DNA of 41,677 nucleotides from positions 1 to 41,677 of the forward strand of contig CAZYPK010000030.1 of assembly GCA_964649195.1 (NCBI GenBank). The letters run 5' to 3'. Of this stretch, positions 32,242 to 39,838 are shown in pieces. The position numbers and the translations under genes were made by a program. The DNA comes from JTS-RE9 sp964649195. Lineage in GTDB: Bacteria; Planctomycetota; Phycisphaerae; Phycisphaerales; Phycisphaeraceae. The number at the start of each line of letters is the position of its first letter. The first letter of the stretch is position 1. The notes under the pieces were generated by a model that saw only the letters and a program-made list of their open reading frames with translations, did not search any database and was not told the origin of the DNA.

Positions 32242-33906
32242 TCATCCAAACGCCCGTTCCGCCAGGTCAACCGCCTTGGCCATCGCCGCCGCCTTGTTGA
32301 CGCATTCGGTGTGTTCGCTGTCGGGATCGCTGTCCGCCACGATCCCCGCACCGGTCTGAATGTGGACGATCCAATCCTTTGATCCCTGCTCCGCCTTCAT
32401 TTCCTGCTTTCCTGCTTTCCCGTTTTCCTGTTTTTCCGCCCCCGTCACCACCATCGTCCGCAGGGCGATGGCCATGTCCATGTTGCCCGCGAAATCCGCA
32501 TACCCCACCGCGCCGGCATACGGCCCGCGCCTGGTCGGCTCCAGGTCGTCGATGATCTGCATCGCACGCACCTTGGGCGCGCCGCTGACCGTGCCCACCG
32601 GCAGCGCCGCCTTGAGCGCATCCCAGCAGGTGAAGCCGTCGCGCAGCTTGCCGATTACCGTCGAACTGATGTGCATCACATGGCTGTAACGCTCCACCTC
32701 CATGATCGCCGGCGTCCTGATCGAACCCGCCCTGGCGACCCGGCCGACATCGTTGCGGCCCAGATCCACCAGCATCACATGCTCGCAAATCTCCTTCGGG
32801 TCGGCGAGCAGTTCCTTCTCCAGCGCCTCATCCTCCTCCTTGGTCGCGCCGCGCCGCCGGGTGCCCGCCAGCGGCCGGTTCCACACCTCGCCGTCATGCA
32901 CCCGGCAGAGAATCTCCGGACTCGAACCGATGAGCATCCCCCCGGCAATCTGAAGGTAAAACATGTAAGGCGACGGATTCACCACCCGCAGGGCGCGATA
33001 GACATCAAACGGGTCCGCACCGGTTTTCAATTCAAAACGCTGGCTGGGCACCACCTGAAAAACGTCGCCCGCCTTGATGAACTCCTTGGCGACGATCACC
33101 GCCTTCTGATACCCGCCCTCGCCCATGTTGCTGACAGGCAGCGGCGGCGGCGGGGAATCGAGATCGACCTCGCCGATGGGAAGTTCGGGGGTGGCGATTT
33201 CGGATGTCGGATTTCGGATTTCGGATTTCAAAACCACCGGAGTTTCAATTCGCGCCACCAGTTCATCAAGTTCACCCAGCGCCGCATCGTATGCCTGACG
33301 TGGCGATGCGTGATCATCGAGCACCGCATGGGTGATGATGAGCACGGTCTTGCGCACGTTGTCGAAGGCGACCACCTTGCGATAGAGGCCCATGTGCAGA
33401 TCGGGCAGGCCGCGGTCATCGGCGGGGGCGTGGGGCAGTTTTTCGCCTTCGAGATAGCGCACGGTGTCATAGCCTGCCAAGCCCACCCAGCCGCCGGTGA
33501 AGTCGGGCAGGTCATCGGACCTGCGGGCGCCGGACGCCGTTTCCGCCGAGAGACGGACCAGCTTCCATGCGGCGGTGAGCTTGTCCATCTCGCGCAGCGG
33601 GTCTTCGCTGCGGTAGTTCCTGTTCTTCGCGGCATCGCGCGCATCGAGGTACTGAATCTCCCGGCCCCTGGCGATGACCTGGGCGTCAGGCTGGGCGCCG
33701 ATGAAGCTGTAGCGTCCGACGCGATCGCCGCCTTCGACCGATTCGAGCAGGAACGACGGGGCCATGCGATCATCGGGCCGGACCAGCCGGCGATAGGCGA
33801 GGACCGGGGTGAGCTGATCGCTGAGCACGCGGCGAAACACGGGGATGAGGTTGCCCCGCGATGCAAGCTTCTCGAAGGATTCAAAACTGGGGATGGGATG
33901 AATCAT
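32242..33906 (-). CDS. trpE: Anthranilate synthase component I with two repeat-derived insertions
   Basis: Makes anthranilate from chorismate with the TrpG amidotransferase (not in this window). 554 residues against ~500 usual. Visible: the N-terminal tryptophan-binding part LLESVEGGDRVGRYSFIG, FTGGWVGLAGYDTVRYLE, then the chorismate domain: FIKAGDVFQVVPSQRFE, RALRVVNPSPYMFYLQI, GSSPEILCRV, PLAGTRRRGATKEED, LLADPKEICEHVMLVDLGRNDVGRVA, VERYSHVMHISSTVIG, ALKAALPVGTVSGAPKVRAMQIID and GAGIVADSDPDSE. Two segments without counterpart, ~223-238 (LKSEIRNPTSEI) and ~487-506 (EKQENGKAGKQEMKAEQG), are translated tandem heptamers. Active-site motifs are untouched, so the enzyme is probably functional. 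Monocistronic between repeat elements. Confidence 0.94.
   Translation of the reverse strand: MIHPIPSFESFEKLASRGNLIPVFRRVLSDQLTPVLAYRRLVRPDDRMAPSFLLESVEGGDRVGRYSFIGAQPDAQVIARGREIQYLDARDAAKNRNYRSEDPLREMDKLTAAWKLVRLSAETASGARRSDDLPDFTGGWVGLAGYDTVRYLEGEKLPHAPADDRGLPDLHMGLYRKVVAFDNVRKTVLIITHAVLDDHASPRQAYDAALGELDELVARIETPVVLKSEIRNPTSEIATPELPIGEVDLDSPPPPLPVSNMGEGGYQKAVIVAKEFIKAGDVFQVVPSQRFELKTGADPFDVYRALRVVNPSPYMFYLQIAGGMLIGSSPEILCRVHDGEVWNRPLAGTRRRGATKEEDEALEKELLADPKEICEHVMLVDLGRNDVGRVARAGSIRTPAIMEVERYSHVMHISSTVIGKLRDGFTCWDALKAALPVGTVSGAPKVRAMQIIDDLEPTRRGPYAGAVGYADFAGNMDMAIALRTMVVTGAEKQENGKAGKQEMKAEQGSKDWIVHIQTGAGIVADSDPDSEHTECVNKAAAMAKAVDLAERAFG
32389..32445. repeat. Tandem heptamer-like tract inside trpE (CTGCTTTC type)
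   Basis: TTTCCTGCTTTCCTGCTTTC and following TTTCCTG-type units (7-8-bp steps) encode Lys/Glu/Gln/Gly-rich residues ~487-506 at a beta-hairpin turn before GAGIVADSDP, where other TrpE proteins have only a few residues. Confidence 0.75.
33195..33236. repeat. Tandem heptamer tract inside trpE (GGATTTC type)
   Basis: Four to five GGATTTC-type units encode KSEIRNPTSEI (residues ~225-236) in the linker between the two TrpE domains. Frame is kept although 7 is not a multiple of 3, which needs a suitable total length or later adjustment. Confidence 0.8.
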
Positions 33907-33980
33907 GGGAAATCGGCAGACGGTTGAAGAGGGCGGGGGGCGGAGATCAGAGGGCAGAAAGACGTTCTGATTCCCCGCAA

Positions 33981-34165
33981 CCCGAGTTTCGCATAAGCCC
34001 CGCCCGGAAGGGCGCGGGCCAAAGCGTGTTCAATGAACAGAGTGTCCCAGGCTTACAAGGTGACTTCAGATCGAAAATCGAGTTGTGTTGTGATTCGTGA
34101 ACGGGCCACGAATCGAACGCCTCTCGGCCCGCGCCCTTCCGGGCGGGGCTTATCCGAAACTCAGG
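33981..34165. repeat. ~185-bp element with 40-bp inverted ends, related to family A
   Basis: Arms 33981-34020 and 34126-34165 are reverse complements with about two mismatches: CCTGAGTTTCGGATAAG then CCCCGCCCGGAAGGGCGCG. The outer 17 bp match the ends of family A, but the inner palindrome is a different sequence. The spacer (GTGTTCAATGAACAGAGTG...) has no gene. Likely a second lineage moved by the same machinery. Confidence 0.85.
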
Positions 34166-34182
34166 TCTAAGTGTTGCTCCGG

Positions 34183-34563
34183 TCATTCCAACGGCTCGGA
34201 CTCGATGCTGGCCTCTTCGCCTTTGGCCTTTTTCTCCTGATACTTTCGCACCCAGGTTTCCCAGCTCTTGCCGGCGGCGGTGTCGCGGCCGGAGAAGGTG
34301 AGGCTCCTGATGTCGGCATACTTCACATTCACCCGCTCATCCGAATCGCGGGGCATCAGGCGAACATAAGGCTCGGCCACGTCGCTGCGACGATCGAACA
34401 CATAGCCATCGATGGTGCGGCCATCGTTCGTTTCGATGGTCACATCGCCGCGATAGTCAAAGGCCTGATCCATCGCGGCGTTGCGCTCGGCAACATCGGC
34501 CAGGGAAAGCGCCAGGCCTTGCAGCGAGGTTGAGGTTGTCTGGGGTGCCGGTGTTTCCTGCAT
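34183..34563 (-). CDS. Conserved-looking small soluble protein of unknown function
   Basis: 126 residues; no signal or membrane segment. Central part DYRGDVTIETNDGRTIDGYVFDRRSDVAEPYVRLMPRDSDERVNVKYADIRSLTFSG has the strand pattern of a small SH3/Sm-like barrel; it is followed by a basic helix (GKSWETWVRKYQEKKAK) and an acidic end. I do not recognise a named family. Codon use and composition fit the GC-rich neighbours. Its 3' end is 18 bp from the family A-related element and its start is 20 bp from family A copy 3, so it is isolated by repeats on both sides. Confidence 0.65.
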   Translation of the reverse strand: MQETPAPQTTSTSLQGLALSLADVAERNAAMDQAFDYRGDVTIETNDGRTIDGYVFDRRSDVAEPYVRLMPRDSDERVNVKYADIRSLTFSGRDTAAGKSWETWVRKYQEKKAKGEEASIESEPLE

Positions 34564-34583
34564 CGCGGTAGTGTAGCGAAGAT

Positions 34584-34783
34584 GAGTTCGGGATAAGAGC
34601 CGCGACTCAACGAGTCGCGGACGCGAACGGCCTCAAGGGGGGGCCAATGCGCCTTTTTCTTTCAGCCTCGATCGGCGTCCGGTCGTTTTGGCGTCCCATG
34701 ATCCGCCGCGCGATGGGTACTTCACGCTTGTCGCTCACGTCCGCGACGTGTTACGTCGCGGCTCACTCTTATCCCGAACTCAG
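34584..34783 (+). repeat. Family A dispersed element, copy 3
   Basis: GAGTTCGGGATAAG at the left, CTTATCCCGAACTCAGG at the right, and both palindromes (34602-34620 and 34742-34760). GCGAAGATGA occurs just outside both ends (about 34577-34586 and 34788-34797), a probable target duplication. The middle matches copies 4 and 5 closely. Confidence 0.9.
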
Positions 34784-34870
34784 GTTGGCGAAGATGAAAC
34801 GGAGAACCCACGCACGGAGAACCCACGCACGGGAGTGCGTGGGCTTTATGCGTAAGGTGCCGGGGGTGCA

Positions 34871-34908
34871 AATCAAAAGTGGCGTGATGGTTGACCCATC
34901 ACGCCACT
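34871..34908 (-). terminator. Rho-independent terminator of the DUF11 lipoprotein gene
   Basis: AGTGGCGTGATGG (34879-34891) and CCATCACGCCACT (34896-34908) form a perfect 13-bp stem with a 4-base loop; on the minus strand it is followed by TTTTGATTT. It lies 65 bp after the stop of the gene at 34973-36622. Nearby, GGAGAACCCACGCAC is directly repeated (34801-34830). Confidence 0.85.
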
Positions 34909-34972
34909 GAATGGTTGGTCCGAACCCGCCCCCCGGGCCCCGGGGGGGGCGGATCAGGCTTCCGCGATGGAA

Positions 34973-36622
34973 TCACTTCGCATCGTAGAAGTTGGTGGCT
35001 TCGGTTTCATCGACCGAGCGGGTGAGCTGCTTCTCGGTCATCTTGACGGCGAAGCGCACGTCGCCGGCCTTGACGGCCTTGACGGTGACGTACCAGGTGG
35101 CCTTCTTGCCGACCGCCAGTTCGGGCAGGGGGGCGAAGGAGATGACCGCGCCGTTGAGGGTGCCGACGGTCTCGCTGTTGTCGTTGCCGTGCTTGGTATC
35201 GACGAACTCGGCGTTGTCTTCGAGCGTGGCGACGATGGTCACATCGGTGCCCACCGCGGAACCCTGGTTGGTGGCGGTGATGATGTAGGTGGTGTTGGTG
35301 CCGACGGCCACGGGGTCGATCTTGTCAACCACTTCGAGCAGGATGGCGGGGATGCCCTGGACGGTGGTCTCGCAGGTCGAGGCGACCGTTTCAGCGCAGT
35401 AGGCGCTGGCGGCGGCGGCAAGCTTGTAGGTGCCGTTGGTGGCGGGCTTGACGCAGACGTTCACCTTCTTGGTCCCATCGGCGGCCAGATCGCCCAGGTC
35501 CCAGCTCACCTGCGAGCCGGCCAGGACGCCGCCGGCGGTGGCGGAAACGAAGGTCACGCCCTGGGGCAGGGTGACCAGCACCTTGGCGCCCTTGGCCACG
35601 CCGTCGCCGGTGTTGCTGACGGTCACTTCGTGGCAGATGTCATAGCCCAGGAAGGTGGTCTTGGGGCAGTCCTGCACGATCTTGAGGACCGGCTTCTTGA
35701 TCACGGTGGAGGCGGCGGCTTCGGCCTTGAGACCGCCGGCGGCCAGGGCGGAGGCGGTGTTGTCGAACTTGCCGGGGCCGGTCGCCTTGAGGGTGACGGT
35801 GTAATCCTTGCTCTGGCCTGCGGCCAAGGCGCCCACGTCGATGTTCACTTCCTTGCCGCCGGCTTCGGTCGTCAGACCTTCGGGCAGCGTGTCGGAGATC
35901 TTCACATCGCGGGCCACGCCGGTGCCGGTGTTGGTGACCTTGAGGGTCATCACCACCGGATCGCAGGCGAGGGCTTCGGGCGTGAGGGTCTTGGCCAGCA
36001 CGAGGGCGGGCTGAACCACCCTGGTCTCGACGCACAGGACGGTGTTGTAGGAGACGGTGGCGCAGTTGGCCAGCGAGCCGACCTTGGTGGCATGGCCGAC
36101 GACCTTGATCACCTTGGTGGACAGGGGGTCGAGCTTGGCGAAGCGCCACTGGAGCTTGCCGCCGGCGGCGGACTCGGTGACCGGGTCGGTCGAGGCCAGT
36201 TCGTAGCCATCGGGCAGTTGATCGGTGATGACGACATCGGTCAGCGCCAGGCTGGTGAGGTTGGTCACACGGATTTCGGAGGTGAAGCTTTCGCCGACGG
36301 AGACCTCGCCGGGCAGGCACTTGGTGAGCCGGACGGCGCTGGAGGCCTTGTCACCGGTGGGGTAGTACAGGTCGTTGCAGACCAGGCCCGGCGTAGCCGG
36401 GGTACCCTCCGTCGGGGGCGGAGCGACCTGCGTGGTGGACGGCTTGACCGCCGGAGCCGGCGCCGGCTTGCCGTTGCTGTCCGCGCCCCAGTAGCTGGCG
36501 TTGCTGCTGTCATAGCTGAGCGTCTGTTTGCTCGAGGTCTGGCAGCCCATCATTCCGAAACTGACCGCGGCCAACAGGACCGCCGCCAGCTTCAACATCG
36601 ATCCACAATTCTTACGTTTCAT
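34973..36622 (-). CDS. OmcB-like DUF11-repeat outer-surface lipoprotein
   Basis: 549 residues from ATG 36622, with AAGGAG ideally placed. Signal peptide with lipobox (LAAVLLAAVSFGMMGC, Cys ~27), a Pro/Ala-rich linker, then four to five DUF11 repeats: VSVGESFTSEIRVTNLTSLALTDVVITDQLPDGYE, VMTLKVTNTGTGVARDVKISDTLPEGL, CHEVTVSNTGDGVAKGAKVLVTLPQGV, TYIITATNQGSAVGTDVTIVATLEDN. Cys residues are placed between and within repeats (CNDLYYP, KCLPGE, ANCATV, VLCVE, ACDP, DCPK, ICHE, VCVKP, YCAE, TCET), as in chlamydial OmcB, the disulfide-linked envelope protein that replaces murein strength. It may do the same in this related phylum. Strong ribosome site and terminator suggest high expression. Confidence 0.85.
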   Translation of the reverse strand: MKRKNCGSMLKLAAVLLAAVSFGMMGCQTSSKQTLSYDSSNASYWGADSNGKPAPAPAVKPSTTQVAPPPTEGTPATPGLVCNDLYYPTGDKASSAVRLTKCLPGEVSVGESFTSEIRVTNLTSLALTDVVITDQLPDGYELASTDPVTESAAGGKLQWRFAKLDPLSTKVIKVVGHATKVGSLANCATVSYNTVLCVETRVVQPALVLAKTLTPEALACDPVVMTLKVTNTGTGVARDVKISDTLPEGLTTEAGGKEVNIDVGALAAGQSKDYTVTLKATGPGKFDNTASALAAGGLKAEAAASTVIKKPVLKIVQDCPKTTFLGYDICHEVTVSNTGDGVAKGAKVLVTLPQGVTFVSATAGGVLAGSQVSWDLGDLAADGTKKVNVCVKPATNGTYKLAAAASAYCAETVASTCETTVQGIPAILLEVVDKIDPVAVGTNTTYIITATNQGSAVGTDVTIVATLEDNAEFVDTKHGNDNSETVGTLNGAVISFAPLPELAVGKKATWYVTVKAVKAGDVRFAVKMTEKQLTRSVDETEATNFYDAK

Positions 36623-37159
36623 AAAATCTCCTTTCGAGATTTGTTCAGGTTCGTGACTCCGGCCATGCACCGCGCAAGGCAAAAGACTCACAACACCGAT
36701 TCACTTCGACTTTTCGAGTTCCCACCAGCATGGGTTTCACCCACCCAAAGGAACCCCTGATACATTAGCATATGTCAATGATTAAGCCTGCCTCCCGATT
36801 GGACGTGTTCCTGCAAAACGTCGCGACGATTGTTCACTCGCCCGGTGGCGTCAATGGGCCGGGGGGGGACCCGGGGGCCGACTCCCACAACATGCGGCCC
36901 GACTTTCGCCACTCCAAGGCACGATTCCATCATTCGAGCAACTTCCCTGACTGCAAACCGCGGTGTCTCAATCGCCTGCCGACGATTCGGTCCGCTTCGA
37001 TCCGTAGCGGTCCAGCATATCCACTGAACGGCCGAATTCCACCCTGCCATCACGAACCCGACACCCGATGTTCACTGATTGTGCCATGTCGGACGCAATA
37101 TGGCAAATGCGAATCCACGATAATTTCACAATCCGGGCATCGGGGGAGGTTTTCGTTGG
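36623..37159. other. Gene-free upstream region of the DUF11 lipoprotein gene
   Basis: No convincing gene in about 540 bp; the short open frames have no ribosome site or recognisable product. A TTGACA lies on the minus strand at 36775-36780, but no -10 box is well spaced. A G/C run with GGGGGGGACCCGGGGGCC sits at ~36862-36880. The region probably holds the promoter and leader of the strongly expressed lipoprotein gene. Confidence 0.5.
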
Positions 37160-37256
37160 CCATTGGGATTCCTGAATAACCTCACGCCCAAGCCGCTTGC
37201 GGCTTCGCGATCCGTTGGTTCACGGTGTATCGGGGGTTATTCAGAAGTCCCATTGG
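37160..37256 (+). repeat. Family B dispersed element, copy 2
   Basis: Ends TTCCTGAATAA and TTATTCAGAAG, internal palindrome AAGCCGCTTGCGGCTT, and CCATTGG duplicated at 37160-37166 and 37250-37256. Copy 1 has CCACTGG in the same places, so the duplication is specific to each insertion. The following CAATGGTCAATGATCAA is a small heptamer-like tract. Confidence 0.88.
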
Positions 37257-37322
37257 TCAATAGGCATCAGGCAATGGTCAATGATCAAGTGAAGGAGGGG
37301 TTCGGCTGACCCGGTACGCGCT

Positions 37323-38201
37323 TTATTGCTTGAGCCACTGGTCAAAAAAACGGTTGGTTTGATCGATCGTATGCTCCATCTCCTTGCCGCCCCAGCCGTG
37401 GCCGCCGCCCAGAATCATCTCCACCCTTCCTTTCACCCCCGCCTTGCTCATCGCCTCGGTCATGCGGTAGGCCTGGGTGTTGGGGATCAGCGGATCGACC
37501 GTGCCTTGAAACAGAAGCATAGGGGCGTCCCCCTTGCTCACGTAGGTGATCGGCGAGGCAAGGCGGGCGGCCTCGGCCTTTTCCTTCAAGTCACCGCCGA
37601 GCCAGGTCTTGATGATGTTCCGGCTGGTCGGAGGCAGGTCATCAACGGTGAAATCGGTCGGCCCGACAAACGAAACCGCCGCCTGAACCTTGCTGGACTG
37701 ATCGGCATGCCCCCCTTCGCCCTCCAGCCCGTCCTCCTTGTCCATCGTCGCCAGCATCATCGAAAGATGGGCGCCGGCGCTGAAACCCACCGCCCCGATG
37801 CGATCCGGGCGGATGTTCAGCTTCTTCGCGTTGGCCCGCAGGTAGCGCACCGCACACTTGGCATCCTCGATCTGCGCGGGAAACAGATGCGCCGGGGCAA
37901 AGCGATAGCTGATGGTGACCGCCACGTAGCCTCGCTGAGCGTAGGCCCAGGTGAGGTTGTTGTGCCCTTCGCGCGACCCTGCCGCCCAGCCCCCGCCGTG
38001 GATCACGACGATCACCGGCAGCGGTTTGGCCTGATCATCATGCCCCGCCGGTCGGGCCAGGTTGAGTTTGAGCTCCACATCCCCCGCCTTGCCGTAGATG
38101 ATGTCACGCTCGAAAACGACACCCTCGGGCGCCTTGGGCTGAGCCTGCGCCGAAGAAACCAGCAGCAACACCAAAAGACCGACGGAAAAAACCGTTCGCA
38201 T
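37323..38201 (-). CDS. Secreted alpha/beta-hydrolase (carboxylesterase, HSL/BD-FAE-like)
   Basis: 292 residues with a signal peptide (FSVGLLVLLLVSSAQA). Esterase motifs: VIHGGGWAAGS (oxyanion hole, H68-W72), AVTISYRFAPAHLFPAQIEDAKCAVRYLRANA, GFSAGAHLS with nucleophile S141, FQGTVDPLIPN (acid Asp) and ILGGGHGWGG (His). This is the hormone-sensitive-lipase/BD-FAE group often involved in deacetylating or deferuloylating plant polysaccharides outside the cytoplasm. It is monocistronic. A periplasmic esterase fits the glycosidase and uronate genes elsewhere in the window. No clear Shine-Dalgarno. Confidence 0.88.
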   Translation of the reverse strand: MRTVFSVGLLVLLLVSSAQAQPKAPEGVVFERDIIYGKAGDVELKLNLARPAGHDDQAKPLPVIVVIHGGGWAAGSREGHNNLTWAYAQRGYVAVTISYRFAPAHLFPAQIEDAKCAVRYLRANAKKLNIRPDRIGAVGFSAGAHLSMMLATMDKEDGLEGEGGHADQSSKVQAAVSFVGPTDFTVDDLPPTSRNIIKTWLGGDLKEKAEAARLASPITYVSKGDAPMLLFQGTVDPLIPNTQAYRMTEAMSKAGVKGRVEMILGGGHGWGGKEMEHTIDQTNRFFDQWLKQ

Positions 38202-38277
38202 GGGAAATCTCCAATGTGAGGTGATCAGTGTACGGGTTCCCGATGGTCGCCCGCAACAGGCGGCGCCGCTTTCACAA

Positions 38278-38483
38278 CCTGAGTTTGGGATAAGAGCCGC
38301 GACTCAACGAGTCGCGGACGCAAACAGCCTGAAGAGGTGGCCGAAACTCACCTTTTTCTTTCAGCCTCGATCGGCGCCCGGTTGTTTTCGCGTTCCATGA
38401 TCCGCCGCGCGATGGCCGCTCCATTCTTGTCGCTCACGTCCGCGACGTGTTACGTCGCGGCTCACGCTTATCCCGAACTCAGG
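38278..38483 (+). repeat. Family A dispersed element, copy 4, with 7-bp target duplication
   Basis: Best-preserved copy: CCTGAGTTTGGGATAAG ... CTTATCCCGAACTCAGG, 206 bp, both palindromes present. TTCACAA is duplicated exactly at 38271-38277 and 38484-38490. This defines the element's ends and shows that it moved by transposition. Confidence 0.92.
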
Positions 38484-38534
38484 TTCACAAGACAAACGCT
38501 GATTCCGATACGATGCCCCGCGAGGAACTTTCGC

Positions 38535-38855
38535 ATGGCTTCGCCGCTGACATCACCGCCGCCGATCGACATCAAAGCCGACACGCAGCATGGCGAACTG
38601 GCGCTCACCTGGACGCCGGATCACATCGCCCGGCTCGGCTTCATCAGGCTGCGCCGGGCGTGCGCCTGCGCCGCCTGCGTCAACGAATGGACCGGCCAGC
38701 CGATCCTCGATCCCGCTTCCATCCCCGCGGACATTCACATCAAAGCCATGACGCTCGTGGGCAACTACGCCCTGCGAATCACCTGGAGCGACGGCCACGA
38801 AACCGGCCTGTTCACCTGGCGACGATTGAAGGAACTCAGCGACGAGGCGAGGTGA
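38535..38855 (+). CDS. DUF971 domain protein (gamma-butyrobetaine hydroxylase N-terminal-like)
   Basis: 106 residues from ATG 38535 (GAGGAA eight bases upstream). DUF971: DIKADTQHGELALTWTPDHIARLGFIRLRRACACAACVNEWTGQPILDPASIPADIHIKAMTLVGNYALRITWSDGHETGLFTWRRLKEL, with R-x-x-C-x-C-A-x-C-x-x-E (zinc-like Cys group), VGNYAL-I-W-DGH-TGLF. Bacterial stand-alone DUF971 proteins are often near Mrp/Fe-S or iron-related genes; role unproven. An open frame runs upstream through family A copy 4 without a stop and is in frame with this gene, but the ribosome site and family length favour the short start. Confidence 0.85.
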   Translation: MASPLTSPPPIDIKADTQHGELALTWTPDHIARLGFIRLRRACACAACVNEWTGQPILDPASIPADIHIKAMTLVGNYALRITWSDGHETGLFTWRRLKELSDEAR

Positions 38856-38862
38856 TGGACAA

Positions 38863-39039
38863 ATCTGAAATCTGAAATTTCAAATCTCAAATCTCAAATC
38901 ACAAATCATAAACAAGCTCCAAGCTCCAAGGCGGCAAAGGCAAAACAGAAAATCAAAAAGACCGTGAACCAGGGGATTGCGAAGCCGCAAGCGGCTTGGG
39001 CGCGAGGTTATTCAGGAATCTCCATTGTGATTTGGAGCT
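38863..39039. repeat. Heptamer array (AATCTCA) with truncated family B copy 3
   Basis: 38863-38935 is a run of AAATCTG/AAATCTC/AAATCAC units ending in AAGCTCCAAGCTCC. 38961-39026 is family B in reverse, lacking one end after GTTCACGG. TGTGATTTGGAGCTT (39026-39040) mirrors the left array. The element lies exactly between the stops of the convergent DUF971 and HAD genes and overlaps the latter's stop by one base. Confidence 0.8.
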
Positions 39040-39741
39040 TCACTCCCGCTTCACAATCTCCAGCACCTGCGCCAACTGCCGCACCACATGATCCGCGCAG
39101 GCCGGGGCCGGTTCGCCTTCCGCGAACTGCGACATGAAGATCGTGCGCAGCCCGGCGGCATGGGCGCCTTCAATGTCCCCCTTGGTGTGATCCCCCACCA
39201 TGATCGCCTCGCCGGCCGACACGCCCAGCTTCGACAATGCCTGCTGGAAAATGCGGGCATCGGGCTTCTCGCAGCCGGCCTCCTCGCTGGTCACGATCGC
39301 ATCGAAGTAAGACTCGAAGCCCAGTCGCACCACCTTGTCGAGCTGCGGCAGCGTGACATGGTTGGAGACCATCGCCAGCTTGTGCGTCCGCTTGAGCCGG
39401 CTGAGCACGCGATGGGCGTCCGGGTGCGGCTTCATCGCCGCGAAAAACGCCTGCCAGTAACGGTGATACATGGTCAACGCCAGCGAAGGCCTGGGGCTTG
39501 TCGTCAGATGATCGGCGATGTGTTTGAAAAAGAGAATGCGATTGTGATTGGAGCCTTGCCCATGCAGTTGGCGCTTAAGGTGTTCGCGGGCCTCCTTGTG
39601 CAGCGCCATGAACCGATCGAACGAAACATCGACAGCCAGCTTGAGCGCCGCATGGGCCGCCTCCCTGCCGCGCTGATCGCACGGGTCCCAGTGGAAGAGG
39701 GTGTTGTCGAGATCGAAGAGGATGGCGCGAATTGCGGGCAT
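39040..39741 (-). CDS. HAD-superfamily hydrolase
   Basis: 233 residues from ATG 39741; upstream codons (to 40038) come from a family A element and are rejected. HAD motifs: I AILFDLDNTLFHWD (nucleophile D10, acid D12), II AMVSNHVT, III CEKPDARIF (Lys) and IV VGDHTKGDIEGAHAAGL. A helical cap of the C1 type lies between I and II. This is the YjjG/pyrimidine-nucleotidase or phosphoglycolate-phosphatase-like group; substrate unknown. No ribosome site is evident. Its stop is embedded in repeat DNA. Confidence 0.87.
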   Translation of the reverse strand: MPAIRAILFDLDNTLFHWDPCDQRGREAAHAALKLAVDVSFDRFMALHKEAREHLKRQLHGQGSNHNRILFFKHIADHLTTSPRPSLALTMYHRYWQAFFAAMKPHPDAHRVLSRLKRTHKLAMVSNHVTLPQLDKVVRLGFESYFDAIVTSEEAGCEKPDARIFQQALSKLGVSAGEAIMVGDHTKGDIEGAHAAGLRTIFMSQFAEGEPAPACADHVVRQLAQVLEIVKRE

Positions 39742-39838
39742 GTCGGCAGGATAGCGGAAGATGAAAAACAGGATGAAGGATGTGGAGGCGGAACCGGCGC
39801 ATTTAGCCGTTCGCCTTGGCGAACGGAGTGTTGAATGG

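Noticed and set aside
34967..36760. 597-codon open frame on the plus strand opposite the DUF11 lipoprotein gene
   Set aside because: Gly/Asp/Val-rich sequence without domains, typical of an antisense frame in GC-rich DNA; the minus-strand gene has signal peptide, repeats, ribosome site and terminator.
36775..36780. TTGACA as -35 box for the DUF11 gene
   Set aside because: No acceptable -10 hexamer 16-18 bases downstream; left as an observation only.
8613..39039. Possible CRISPR arrays among the many tandem repeats
   Set aside because: Units are 7-20 bp, contiguous without unique spacers, and paired in inverted orientation; no cas genes are present.
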